From contig NZ_CP065424.1 of assembly GCF_017809215.1 (NCBI RefSeq), positions 1,338,911 through 1,402,910 of the forward strand: 64,000 nucleotides of DNA, written 5' to 3'. Shown piece by piece: positions 42,872-52,500 of this stretch (within the stretch, counting starts at the first letter, position 1; every line of letters begins with the position of its first letter). The position numbers were made by a program, and so were the translations under genes. This DNA is from Heyndrickxia oleronia (GTDB taxonomy: Bacteria; Bacillota; Bacilli; Bacillales; Bacillaceae_C). Under the pieces are notes generated by a model. That model ran no database searches. It saw nothing but the letters and a program-made list of their open reading frames with translations, and was not told the DNA's origin.

Positions 42872-45196
42872 ATGTCAAATCAAAATGATGAATGGTTACA
42901 GGAACAACAAAGAGTAGATGAAACTGTAGCAAAGGTAAAACAAAAAGAAAAATTCCTGATATCCCAGGTAAAATCAGTAAAGGATGAGGCTGAAGAAATA
43001 CGTCAAAACTTTTGGGAAGATGTGACGGTTAATTTAGATGAACCTGATGATGTTATTGAAACATTTACAAGTATTCGACAGCAAGCGGAATTGCTTTCTG
43101 AGCGTGAACGAAGCTATGGACATGTAGAAGAAAGTATTGAAACACTGAAGAAGCTTGAACAATCACCTTATTTTGCAAGAGTAGATTTTAAAGAGAATGA
43201 TGAAACGGAAGAAAAAATATATATCGGGATTGCATCATTTATCGATGAAAATGATGAATATCTTGTCTATGATTGGCGGGCACCAATATCAAGCATCTAT
43301 TATGATGGAAGTCCGGGGCCTGTCTCTTATGAAACCCCGGAAGGTTCACGATCTGGTGAAATGCTATTAAAACGTCAATTTTTAATTAAAAATGGGCGTA
43401 TTGAATCATTATTTGATACAGGAGTAACCATTGGGGATGAAATGCTTCAGGAAGTCTTAGGAAATAAAGCAGATACACATATGAAAAGTATTGTAGCTAC
43501 TATCCAAAAGGAGCAAAACAAGATTATAAGGGATATAAGCAGTCGCCTCTTATTCGTTCAAGGAGCTGCTGGAAGCGGGAAAACTTCTGCAGCCTTGCAA
43601 AGAATTGCTTACCTTTTATATCGATTTAGGGATTCTTTGCATTCTGAGCAAATGATACTTTTTTCACCAAACCGTTTATTTAATCACTATATTTCAAAAG
43701 TGCTTCCTGAGCTCGGGGAAAGTAATATTGTGCAAACAACCTTTTTTGATTATGCCCAATCAAGGTTTCCTGATTTGGAGTTGGAAAGTTTATTTGAGCA
43801 ATTCGAAAATAGTGTAAATGAAATAGAGAATACGTGGAGGTCTAAAGCGATACAATTGAAAGGAGATCGCTCCTTCTTCCAGGCTATAAATAAATATGTA
43901 CTTGATTTAAATGAATCTGGTCTCTTTTTTAAAGATATTCGTTTTCGGGGAAAGGTTCTCATATCGAAGGAGGAAATTTCTGAGCTTTTCTATTCCTATG
44001 ATTCATCATTTTCATTGCCTAATCGTTTTCCATTAGTTACGAAAGAATTATTAAAACGCTTAGAAGAAAAAGCGCTAGAGGAGGAACAAGAGGATTGGGT
44101 TGAAGAGGAGATGGAACTTCTTGATCGAGAAGATTACTTAAAAGCTTTCCAACATTCACTAAAAGGGGAACGAAAAGGGAAGGTTGTCTTTGATTCATTT
44201 GATCAAGAAAAAGAGTATCTAGCTAAGCAAATTGTCCGAAAATACTTTCGCAAAATAAAGGTTGCTGTTAAGAGATACCGTTTCTTTCATATAAAAGCTC
44301 AGTTTGTTGATTTTCTAAAGAAAGCATCTGAATTTATTCATCTTGATGAATTTGAGCTTTCTGATAGAGAATGGCTGGAAATTCAAAATCATACGATTCA
44401 CGCATTAAATCATAAAAAAATTCATATGGAGGATGTTGTACCATATTTATATTTAAGTGATCTCATTGAGGGAAGAAAATCTCAAACATCAATCAAATAT
44501 GTGTTCATAGATGAAATACAAGATTATTCCCCGCTTCAACTTGAATATATGAAATATATGTTTCCGTATAGTAAATTTACGATGCTGGGGGATATCAATC
44601 AATCGATTTTCAATAAGGGGAAAAAACCGACGATTCAAACTGCAATTGATATTTTTGGTGCAGAAAAAGCAGAGATTATCCGTTTAACAAAGAGCTATCG
44701 TTCCACTGCAGCCATAACTGCGTTTACAAAGGAGATTTTACAAGACGGTGAGGAAATTGAGCTTTTTGAGAGAGAAGGGAAAAAACCGACTATCATTGTC
44801 AGAAATGATGTTGATCAATTAATAGAAGAAATAACCGATCAGGTGAATAAATTAACAAAAATATCGGGTTCAGTCGCAATTATAGGTAAAACTATGAAGG
44901 ACTGTGAACAGGCATTTCAACTTTTAAAGAACAAAATAAATGTTACTTTAATAGGGATGAAAAATCAGGAAATCGTTGATGGTCCGATGCTCCTTCCTTC
45001 TTATTTAGCGAAGGGCTTGGAATTTGACAGTGTGATTGTATTAAATGCTTCCAATGAAATGTATCATCAGGATTCTGAACGAACATTACTTTATACGATT
45101 TGTACTAGAGCCATGCACCAACTGATCATTACAAGTGTAGGTAAACCGTCTCGGCTTTTTGATGCAGTTGATTCAGAACTATATTCGTTAGACTAG
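42872..45196 (+). CDS. helD: HelD, RNA polymerase-recycling helicase-like ATPase
   Basis: 774 aa, the length of B. subtilis HelD (YvgS). A superfamily 1 ATPase that frees stalled RNA polymerase from nucleic acid. The N-terminal coiled arm (about residues 1-100, Glu/Lys-rich) enters the polymerase secondary channel. Walker A is GAAGSGKTSAALQRIAYLLYR (about 232-239 for the loop). Motif II is DEIQDYSPLQL, with motif III GDINQSI and motif IV SYRST. CAGGAGG precedes ATG 42872. It lies next to the copper genes as yvgS does in B. subtilis. Confidence 0.93.
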   Translation: MSNQNDEWLQEQQRVDETVAKVKQKEKFLISQVKSVKDEAEEIRQNFWEDVTVNLDEPDDVIETFTSIRQQAELLSERERSYGHVEESIETLKKLEQSPYFARVDFKENDETEEKIYIGIASFIDENDEYLVYDWRAPISSIYYDGSPGPVSYETPEGSRSGEMLLKRQFLIKNGRIESLFDTGVTIGDEMLQEVLGNKADTHMKSIVATIQKEQNKIIRDISSRLLFVQGAAGSGKTSAALQRIAYLLYRFRDSLHSEQMILFSPNRLFNHYISKVLPELGESNIVQTTFFDYAQSRFPDLELESLFEQFENSVNEIENTWRSKAIQLKGDRSFFQAINKYVLDLNESGLFFKDIRFRGKVLISKEEISELFYSYDSSFSLPNRFPLVTKELLKRLEEKALEEEQEDWVEEEMELLDREDYLKAFQHSLKGERKGKVVFDSFDQEKEYLAKQIVRKYFRKIKVAVKRYRFFHIKAQFVDFLKKASEFIHLDEFELSDREWLEIQNHTIHALNHKKIHMEDVVPYLYLSDLIEGRKSQTSIKYVFIDEIQDYSPLQLEYMKYMFPYSKFTMLGDINQSIFNKGKKPTIQTAIDIFGAEKAEIIRLTKSYRSTAAITAFTKEILQDGEEIELFEREGKKPTIIVRNDVDQLIEEITDQVNKLTKISGSVAIIGKTMKDCEQAFQLLKNKINVTLIGMKNQEIVDGPMLLPSYLAKGLEFDSVIVLNASNEMYHQDSERTLLYTICTRAMHQLIITSVGKPSRLFDAVDSELYSLD

Positions 45197-45262
45197 TGAC
45201 TGATAAAGGCTTGGTTTAGAAGATAATCATTAGACGAAAGGTAAACTGTTAAATTTACTGAT

Positions 45263-45299
45263 AAACGAAAAAACGCTGCATAAAGCGTTTTTTTCGTTT
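45263..45299 (+). terminator. Terminator of helD
   Basis: AAACGAAAAAACGCT pairs with AGCGTTTTTTTCGTTT around GCATAA. The T run is part of the 3' arm. Confidence 0.85.
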
Positions 45300-45481
45300 A
45301 TTTATTTATAGGCTGTTCGATTTCCAATTTATTTTGAATGGCGATTTATGCGCATTTTTATGATTGCACACTATAATGATAATAGAATTCTGAAAAATGA
45401 AATGTTTTTCAAATGCATTGTCCTTTTATACAATTTTAGTTTAAGATTAGAAAGTATTACATTCAAAGGGAGTTGATATAT

Positions 45482-45554
45482 TTGGATCCTGAACCAATAA
45501 CATATGAGGAAGTCAATATATCTACTTTCCGATCGAAGGTAAAATGACTTCCTC
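45482..45554 (+). promoter_or_regulatory. Putative leader peptide and hairpin upstream of corA
   Basis: A 21-codon frame starts at TTG 45482 (GGGAG upstream) and ends with TGA at 45545. Inside and beyond it, GAGGAAGTCA (45506-45515) and TGACTTCCTC (45545-45554) are a perfect 10-bp inverted repeat, with the second arm containing the stop codon. The corA gene starts 23 nt later. Ribosome position on the leader could control the hairpin; no T run follows. This lies in the 380-nt gap between helD and corA. The arrangement is suggestive only. Confidence 0.4.
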
Positions 45555-45577
45555 GCTCAACAAGAGGAGGTTGGCTT

Positions 45578-46525
45578 ATGTTAGAAATTTATAAAACAAA
45601 TAAAATGAACAAATTAGAAACTGTAACCGACATTACAAAAGGATGTTGGATTAATTTAGTTTCTCCAAGCGAACAAGAAATTCAATTTGTCGCTGATCAT
45701 GCCAATGTACCAGTTGATTTTATTAAAGACGCATTGGATGACGAAGAACGGTCCCGTATCGAAAAAGAAGAGGGCGATGTATTTATTATTATTGATTATC
45801 CATATATATCGAAGGATGAATCTGGTTATTCAGTTTATGAAACATTGCCACTTGGAATTATTTTAACAAATGAGTGCATCATTACGATATCATTAAAGGA
45901 TGCCCAAGTATTAATGGATTTTAAAAATAACAAAAAGAAAGAATTCTATACGTTTAAAAAAACAAGATTTGCCTTACAAATTTTATTTGTTATTTCATCC
46001 TATTATTTACGTTACTTGAAACAAATTAATAAGAAAACAGATGAGGTTGAGCGGGAGCTTCACCAATCGTCGATGAAAAATAAAGAGTTATATTCATTAT
46101 TAGCATTAGAGAAAAGTTTGGTTTATTTTACCACTTCTTTGAAGTCAAATAAAATGGTGCTAGATAAAATTTTGCGAATAAATTATATAAAAATGTATGA
46201 AGAGGATAAGGATTTATTAGAGGATGTCATTATTGAAAATACTCAGGCAATTGAGATGGCATCGACCTATAGTTCAATTTTAAGTAGTATGATGAACGCA
46301 TATGCTTCAATAATTTCTAATAACTTAAATGGTGTAATGAAGTTTTTAACTTCTATCACAATTATTCTGTCATTTCCAACGATGGTTGCTAGTTTCCTTG
46401 GGATGAATGTACATTTACCATTTAACTTAGAAAATTATCCACATGCCTTTCAAACTGCTATTTTATTTGCAATCTTTTTAGCTAGTATGACGGCATTTGT
46501 TTTTTGGAAGAAGAAATATTTTTAA
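45578..46525 (+). CDS. corA: CorA-family magnesium/divalent cation channel
   Basis: 315 aa. A long acidic/helical cytoplasmic N-terminal domain is followed by two C-terminal membrane segments, with the signature GMNVHLPF (GMN selectivity loop, about residue 272) between them. Similar to B. subtilis YfjQ, a main Mg uptake system. GAGGAGG precedes ATG 45578. It lies immediately upstream of the M-box-mgtE unit, so two magnesium transporters are clustered. Confidence 0.92.
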   Translation: MLEIYKTNKMNKLETVTDITKGCWINLVSPSEQEIQFVADHANVPVDFIKDALDDEERSRIEKEEGDVFIIIDYPYISKDESGYSVYETLPLGIILTNECIITISLKDAQVLMDFKNNKKKEFYTFKKTRFALQILFVISSYYLRYLKQINKKTDEVERELHQSSMKNKELYSLLALEKSLVYFTTSLKSNKMVLDKILRINYIKMYEEDKDLLEDVIIENTQAIEMASTYSSILSSMMNAYASIISNNLNGVMKFLTSITIILSFPTMVASFLGMNVHLPFNLENYPHAFQTAILFAIFLASMTAFVFWKKKYF

Positions 46526-46551
46526 ATGGGTTAAATATTTTGCTCTAGATG

Positions 46552-46580
46552 TTGACATTATTTTGTTTACTGCGTATAAA
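46552..46580 (+). promoter_or_regulatory. Sigma-A promoter of the M-box/mgtE unit
   Basis: Perfect TTGACA (46552-46557), 17-nt spacer, TATAAA (46575-46580); initiation near 46587, about 17 nt before the aptamer. Confidence 0.8.
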
Positions 46581-46603
46581 TAAAAGGGAATAGTAAAATT
46601 TAA

Positions 46604-46830
46604 TAACCTCGTTAGGTGAGGCTCCTATATGGAGATATGCTGCTGCCCAGAAATTTCGAAAGACGCCAATGGGTCAACAGGAACCATCGAATTAAGGTGG
46701 TTTTTAATGTAGCTGGATGAACGTTATCCTATGCCATATAGTGCTAAAGCTCAACGATTTGAGTCTTATTCAATCATGATCATTTTTTTGTCAATTATTG
46801 AAACATCCTCTTCGTTGGGGGATGTTTTTT
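46604..46830 (+). ncRNA. M-box (ykoK) magnesium riboswitch with terminator
   Basis: The aptamer has the conserved strings CGTTAGGTGAGGCTCC, GCTGCTGCCCAGAAA, AAGACGCCAATGGGTCAACAG, and ATGTAGCTGGATGAACG (46606 to about 46730). The expression platform ends in AAACATCC-N11-GGGATGTTTTTT (46801-46830). High Mg should favour the terminator and shut off the downstream small ORF and mgtE. Confidence 0.93.
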
Positions 46831-46911
46831 ATTTTATTCTTTTAGCTTTGGGTATTTTTACTAAATTTTACTATCCATAAAGTTAAGATTTTAATTTAGG
46901 TGGTGATGAGA

Positions 46912-47073
46912 ATGGACAATTTACCTGATTCGGTACCTATATATATGAATAAATTTTTAGTTAAAAACGTTCACTTCTCATACCCCTATGAAAGAGAAGT
47001 GGAGAAAAGGAAGGATCCACTGATCGATGTGAAGAATGTTTGTCCCTTTAAAAAAACGGGAATAGAACACTAG
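46912..47073 (+). CDS. 53-aa protein between the M-box and mgtE, unrecognised
   Basis: A 53-codon frame with a good ribosome-binding site (AGGTGGTGA, about 6 nt before ATG 46912). The peptide is charged (KNVHFSYPYEREVEKRKDPL in the middle) and has no membrane segment. Its stop codon lies inside the palindrome GAACACTAGTGTTC, which is followed by TGTTTTT. I recognise no family. Because it is downstream of the M-box terminator it would be made only at low Mg. It could be a small protein or a leader whose translation controls the second hairpin. Confidence 0.5.
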   Translation: MDNLPDSVPIYMNKFLVKNVHFSYPYEREVEKRKDPLIDVKNVCPFKKTGIEH

Positions 47074-47085
47074 TGTTCTGTTTTT
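47065..47085 (+). terminator. Terminator-like palindrome at the end of the 53-aa ORF
   Basis: GAACACTAGTGTTC (47065-47078), then TGTTTTT. It is a second potential stop point between the M-box and mgtE, and it overlaps the ORF stop codon. Confidence 0.6.
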
Positions 47086-47217
47086 AAAAAAATATTTTTT
47101 AGTGGTCTCTTGCCTTTCTTTTCGATGTTTAGGGGAATAATGAAAAGGTAGAAATTATATAATTTTCCCTTTATATTTGGGAAAATCCTCTTTCTTCCTC
47201 GAAAAGGAGTGTCTAAG

Positions 47218-48576
47218 TTGATAATGAATATGACAGAAGACCAAATCATCATTCAAATCATAAAAAACATCAAAGAAGGAAAAAGAAAAGAGTTCCAAGA
47301 AATTTTAGATGAACTTCATCCTTATGATATAGCACGGATATTTGAGAGCCTACCAGAAAAACATTATACCCGTTTCCTGTTGTTTCTTTATCCTGAGCAA
47401 ATCGCAGAGCTTATCCAAGAGCTTGATAAGGAATACCAATTAAAGGTACTTGCAAAACTAGGTGGAGAGAAATCAGGACCAGTAATGGATCTCATGGATA
47501 ATGATGATCTAGCTTCTTTACTTGAGCATTTGTCACCGGAGAAAATAGATGAGCTTCTCTCAGGTATGAAACAAGAGGAATCTACAATTGTTAAAAATAT
47601 CATGAATTACTCTCCTGAAACAGCGGGTAGATTGATGACCAATCGTTTTGTGTGGATACCGCAACATTATACAGTTCGTGAAACGGTTGATAAGCTTAAG
47701 ATATTTGCGGAGTTCTCTGAAACGATTAACTATTTATATGTCATTGATGAGGAAAAACGATTAGTCGGTGTTGTATCTTACCGAGACTTAATATTAGCGG
47801 ATGAATACGAAAAAATTTATGACATCATGTTTAGTCGAGTGATATCTGTTTCAACAGACGCTGATCAAGAGGAAGTTGCCCGTGTTATTGAAAGATATGA
47901 TTTTTTAGCTGTCCCTGTTGTTGAGAATAACAATGAGTTAGTAGGGATTGTAACGGTTGATGATATTATTGATGTTTTTATTCAAGAGGCGAATGAAGAT
48001 ATTGAAAAGCTATCTGCCTCTGGTAAGGCGATAGATTTTGATACGAAAGCTTTTGTTGCTGCATATAGAAGATTGCCTTGGTTAATCTTGCTATTATTTA
48101 TTGGTTTAGTATCTGGAACCATTATTAGCGGATTTGAAGATACATTATCAAAGGTTGTTGCGTTAACGTTCTTTATGCCTATGATCGCAGGAATGACGGG
48201 GAATACGGGAACACAGTCGTTAGCAGTTGTTGTAAGAGGGTTGGCTACACACGATATTAATAAAAAGGTTGTTTTAAAACTAATCTTCCGTGAATTTTCT
48301 GTTGGTCTTATCATTGGGGTTACTTGTGGAATTTTAATTTCGATTATCGCTTATATTTGGCAGGGTAGTCCTGTTTTAGGGTTAGTTGTAGGTAGTTCGT
48401 TAATTATGACATTAATCATTGGAACATTAGCTGGGACTATTATTCCTTTAATTTTATATCGCTTTAAGATTGATCCTGCAGTCGCTTCTGGTCCATTAAT
48501 TACTACATTAAATGACATTTTATCCTTACTTATTTATTTTGGGATTGCAACAGCATTTATATCTAAATTAATGTAA
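47218..48576 (+). CDS. mgtE: Magnesium transporter MgtE
   Basis: 452 aa, closely like B. subtilis MgtE. The N-terminal superhelical domain (about 1-130) and CBS pair (about 135-255, with VVSYRDLIL and VTVDDIIDVF) sense Mg and gate the pore. Five membrane segments from about 285 include the selectivity region MPMIAGMTGNTGTQSLAVVVRGL and the C-terminal SGPLITTLNDILSLLIYF. TTG 47218 is preferred: AAAGGAG lies 8 nt upstream. It is controlled by the M-box. Confidence 0.95.
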   Translation: MIMNMTEDQIIIQIIKNIKEGKRKEFQEILDELHPYDIARIFESLPEKHYTRFLLFLYPEQIAELIQELDKEYQLKVLAKLGGEKSGPVMDLMDNDDLASLLEHLSPEKIDELLSGMKQEESTIVKNIMNYSPETAGRLMTNRFVWIPQHYTVRETVDKLKIFAEFSETINYLYVIDEEKRLVGVVSYRDLILADEYEKIYDIMFSRVISVSTDADQEEVARVIERYDFLAVPVVENNNELVGIVTVDDIIDVFIQEANEDIEKLSASGKAIDFDTKAFVAAYRRLPWLILLLFIGLVSGTIISGFEDTLSKVVALTFFMPMIAGMTGNTGTQSLAVVVRGLATHDINKKVVLKLIFREFSVGLIIGVTCGILISIIAYIWQGSPVLGLVVGSSLIMTLIIGTLAGTIIPLILYRFKIDPAVASGPLITTLNDILSLLIYFGIATAFISKLM

Positions 48577-48591
48577 TAAATTTTATAGTTA

Positions 48592-48634
48592 AAAAGAGGT
48601 CTGTTTAATAAGTAGTAAACAGACCTCTTTTTTA
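48592..48634. terminator. Bidirectional terminator between mgtE and the TetR gene
   Basis: AAAGAGGTCTGTTTA and TAAACAGACCTCTTT, 15-bp stem, with T run on the plus side and A-rich sequence on the other. Confidence 0.9.
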
Positions 48635-48667
48635 TTGCTGGGACATTGGACCGGACCCTATGTCCCC
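48631..48667. repeat. GGGACA...TGTCCC palindromic element, copy 1
   Basis: TTTATTGCTGGGACATTGGAC-CGGACCCTATGTCCCC. The GGGACAT and ATGTCCC arms pair. A second copy is at 52721-52764. Both start in the T run of a terminator. This copy lies inside the 3' end of the TetR coding region and encodes its last residues (GSGPMSQQ). Confidence 0.65.
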
Positions 48668-49492
48668 GTAGTATCTTCGAATTAAATAGGCAATCCATTT
48701 GCAATGTGGATGATTGCGTATATTCTCTTGTAACCCTTTGACGATTGCGGGGCTTAGGCTTGGTTCTATTAGATGCTGCCTTAGGAGGATGAGGGATTCC
48801 TTTTCGATAGACTCTTCTAATTCTGATATTTTTTGATCAATCATTGGAAGGATTTGTTCTATTGAAATCTTTTCATTCATTGCTTGGCTTGTAATTTGGA
48901 CCAGTTCTTTTGAAAGAAAGGAGTTGGACGCCTGCTCAGCAAGTATATTTGTCTTTTCCACTAGTGATCTTACTAATTGATCCAAATCAAGTGGAAGGTT
49001 AAAGAACAAGAATAAATGCGAGTACATACTCATAAAGCCTTTGACGCAATACATTAGATCATATTTTGTCTTTAATACGGTTTTTCCATAGAGACGTTCA
49101 AGCAATAATAAAATAGTTTTATCAAGTAAACTATTATAGTAATGCAGTTTTTGCATCAATTCATCGTTGAGAGTTTGCGACTGTTCTTTCATAAGAAGTT
49201 TTGCGAAGTCCGAATGATTATGAAAAGATTGTAAAATTGTATAATAAAATTTATATAAGAGTATCTCGTTTTTGATATCTCCTCTGACTATATGGTCAAT
49301 ATCTGCGATTACTTGCATCATAAAGTGGTCAATGAGAGCAATAATCAATTCATCTTTTGATTTAAAAGATAAATAAAATGCCCCTTTAGAAATACCACAG
49401 TGCTCTGTTATTTGTTGTACAGAAGTTGCCTCGAAACCTTGCCTAGCAAAAAGCTCCAATGCCTTTTCCATTATTAATTGTTTTTTAACCAT
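48632..49492 (-). CDS. TetR-family regulator of the RND pump
   Basis: 286 aa, longer than the usual 190-220 aa for the family. N-terminal HTH FEATSVQQITEHCGISKGAFYLSFKSKDEL (about residues 20-49). A long helical C-terminal region follows; the last residues are encoded by a palindromic repeat. It is divergent from the RND pump gene, with a TGACCAAGTAGTCA operator in the shared region, so it likely represses the pump. Ligand unknown. Confidence 0.85.
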   Translation of the reverse strand: MVKKQLIMEKALELFARQGFEATSVQQITEHCGISKGAFYLSFKSKDELIIALIDHFMMQVIADIDHIVRGDIKNEILLYKFYYTILQSFHNHSDFAKLLMKEQSQTLNDELMQKLHYYNSLLDKTILLLLERLYGKTVLKTKYDLMYCVKGFMSMYSHLFLFFNLPLDLDQLVRSLVEKTNILAEQASNSFLSKELVQITSQAMNEKISIEQILPMIDQKISELEESIEKESLILLRQHLIEPSLSPAIVKGLQENIRNHPHCKWIAYLIRRYYGDIGSGPMSQQ

Positions 49493-49519
49493 TTGAATTA
49501 ATCGCTCCTATGTCTTTAT

Positions 49520-49548
49520 TTGACAAATGACCAAGTAGTCATTATTAT
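49520..49548 (+). promoter_or_regulatory. RND pump promoter with TetR-type operator in the spacer
   Basis: TTGACA (49520-49525), 17-nt spacer, TATTAT (49543-49548). The imperfect palindrome ATGACCAAGTAGTCAT (49527-49542) fills the spacer exactly, where a TetR dimer would block polymerase. Confidence 0.75.
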
Positions 49549-49590
49549 AGAAAAATAGGCTAAATAAGTCAAATAAGGGTAGGTGTAAAA

Positions 49591-52500
49591 GTGAGAGGGT
49601 TAGTCAATTTTGTTTTAAAGAATAAACTAGCAGTTTGGTTGCTTACGATAATAATAACTGTATCTGGTATTTATTCAGGTACACGAATGAAAACAGAGAC
49701 CATTCCTGATATTTCAATTCCTTTCTTAATGGTATCGGATGTTTATCCTGGTGCAACTCCTGAACAGGTAATGAATGATATATCTATGCCAATCGAGAAG
49801 GCAGTAGAAGGTCTTGATCATGTAAAATCCGTTTATTCAAATTCATATTCAAACATGGCAAGTATCCAGGTTGAATATGAATATGGGATCGATATGGACG
49901 AAGCAAAGCGTGAGTTGAAGTCAGCATTAGATACGGTGAAATTACCTGAGGGAGCACAGGAACCGACAACATCTGCTATTAGTATGAATATGATGCCAGT
50001 AGTGGCACTAAGTGTCAGCAGTTCCAAAGAGGATATCGTTGACTTAACATCAACGGTAGAGGAGAGTTTACTACCGAAAATTGAGAAGTTAGATGGTGTG
50101 GCTTCTGCCACGATTACAGGTCAGCATATTGAGGAAGTAGATCTAACTTATAATAAAACTAAAATGGATGAATTAGGCTTAACAGAAGATAAGGTGAAAG
50201 AAATCATCCAAGCAAGTAACATGTCTGTTTCTTTAGGGCTTTATGAGTTTAAAGAAGGTGAACAAGCTGTCGCTATTGATGGCAAGTTCATGACCATTGA
50301 TGAATTGAAAAATATGATGGTTCCTGTTACCCCATCAGCGACAAATCCAACCCCATTTGTGAAGCTTAGTGACATAGCAACAATTAAAACTGTCGGTAAA
50401 GTACAGTCAGTTTCTCGAACAAATGGGAAGGATGCTATTGCCATACAGATTGTAAAGGGACAACAGGCAAATACAGTTGACGTTGTCAACGAGGTGAAGG
50501 ATCTTGTAAAAGATGAAAAGAAAAAAAATGATGGTCTAAAGATTGATATCACACTTGACCAAGGTGAACCAATCGAAAAATCTGTGTCTACGATGGTGGA
50601 AAAGGCCGTATTCGGTGGATTAATTGCTGTATTAATCATTCTTCTTTTCCTACGTGACTTTAAATCAACCATTATATCAATTGTATCTATACCAGTTTCT
50701 ATTTTCATGGCATTGCTATTGCTCCACTGGTTAGATATTACATTAAATATAATGACCCTAGGTGCAATAACTGTTGCGATTGGTAGGGTTATCGATGATT
50801 CAATTGTTGTTGTGGAAAATATTTATCGACGCCTCCATCTGAAAGAAGAAAAATTAACAGGTCGGGCATTAATTCGTGAAGCAACGATTGAAATGTTCAA
50901 ACCAATTATGTCATCTACTTTAGTAACTGTAGCTGTATTTGCACCTATGATATTCGTTGGTGGCATGGTTGGCGAGTTGTTTATGCCTTTCGCATTAACG
51001 ATGGCATTTGCACTTGGAGCATCTTTACTTGTGGCAATTACCATTGTTCCAGCCTTATCTCACTTTTTATTTAGGAAAAAGTTATATGGTGAAAGAACGG
51101 AAGGTAGCCATAAAGAAGCTGGTAAATTAGCAAGAGGATATAAAAGAATATTAGATAAAGTGCTTAATCATAAATGGATTGCTTCGATTCTTGCAGTTCT
51201 ATTATTAGTAGGAAGCTTAGCGTTAACTCCATTAATTGGGTTTAGCTTTTTAGGTAGTGAAGAGGAAAAGGTGATGTACTTAACGTATACACCAAAAACG
51301 GGAGAACTTCAAAAAGATACTTTGGAGAATGTGAAAGCAGTCGAAGAGAAAATGCTCAAACGTGATGATATTGATATTGTGCAAGTATCTGTCACGGAGC
51401 CAGGTGATGCTTCGGCTATGATGATGGGCGGAGGCTCAGGTGGGGCATTAATGTACTTGATTTTTGACCCTGACATGAAAGATTTTCCAAAAGAGAAAGA
51501 AAAAATAGAAAAGTACGTGACGACTCTTGATCAATCTGGTACATGGAAGAGCCAGGACTTCTCTTCAATGTCTGGATCAAGTAATGAAGTAAGTTATACT
51601 TTCTACAGTGAAAATTTAGATAAACTCAATCAGACTGTAAAAAAAGTAGAAGACTTAATGAATAAGAATGACGATCTTAAAGATGTCTCATCAAGTGCGG
51701 AAGATGCATATGTTGAATATACATTCCGAGTGGAACAAGGAAATTTATTGAAATATGGTTTAACAACAGGTCAGCTTGTTGGGATGTTAAGTCCACAAAA
51801 AACAAAAGATGTCTTAACAACAGTTGAAAAAGATGGAGATTCATTAGATGTAGTTGTTCAACAAGAACAAGCTGCACAGCCAGAATCTATCAATGATATT
51901 TTGGATAAGCAAATTCCAACAGCGCTTGGTAACACAATGCCTCTTTCTGAGCTAGTTAAGGTGAAGAAAGGAACAACGCTAAATACACTTGCACGTAGTA
52001 AAGGTGAGTATTATGCAACTGTTTCTGGTAAAGTTAAAGGAAAAGATGTTTCAAAAGTAACTGCTGATATTGGTGATAAAATTGATAAAATGGATTTACC
52101 AAAAGGAGTAACTGTAGATGTTGCTGGTGTACAGGCTGATATGAATGAGGCCTTTACACAACTAGGTGTCGCGATGTTGGCAGCGATTGCCATTGTGTAC
52201 TTTATTCTTGTGGTTACCTTCCGCGAGGGTGTGGCACCATTTGCGATTCTCTTCTCATTACCATTTGCCGTTATCGGATCATTCGTTGGATTATTCCTTG
52301 CGGGCGAAACGATCTCTGTACCAGTTATGATGGGATTATTGATGCTTATCGGTATTGTAGTGACAAATGCCATTGTATTAGTAGACCGAATAATTCATAT
52401 GGAACGTGATGGTATGTCTATGCGTCAGGCAATATTAGAGGCAGGGGCTACACGACTGCGTCCAATCTTGATGACAGCAATTGCAACAGTTGGTGCGTTA

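Noticed and set aside
50241..50708. 155-codon minus-strand ORF within the RND pump gene
   Set aside because: Antisense shadow in a strongly conserved transporter; low-complexity Thr/Ser content and no ribosome-binding site.
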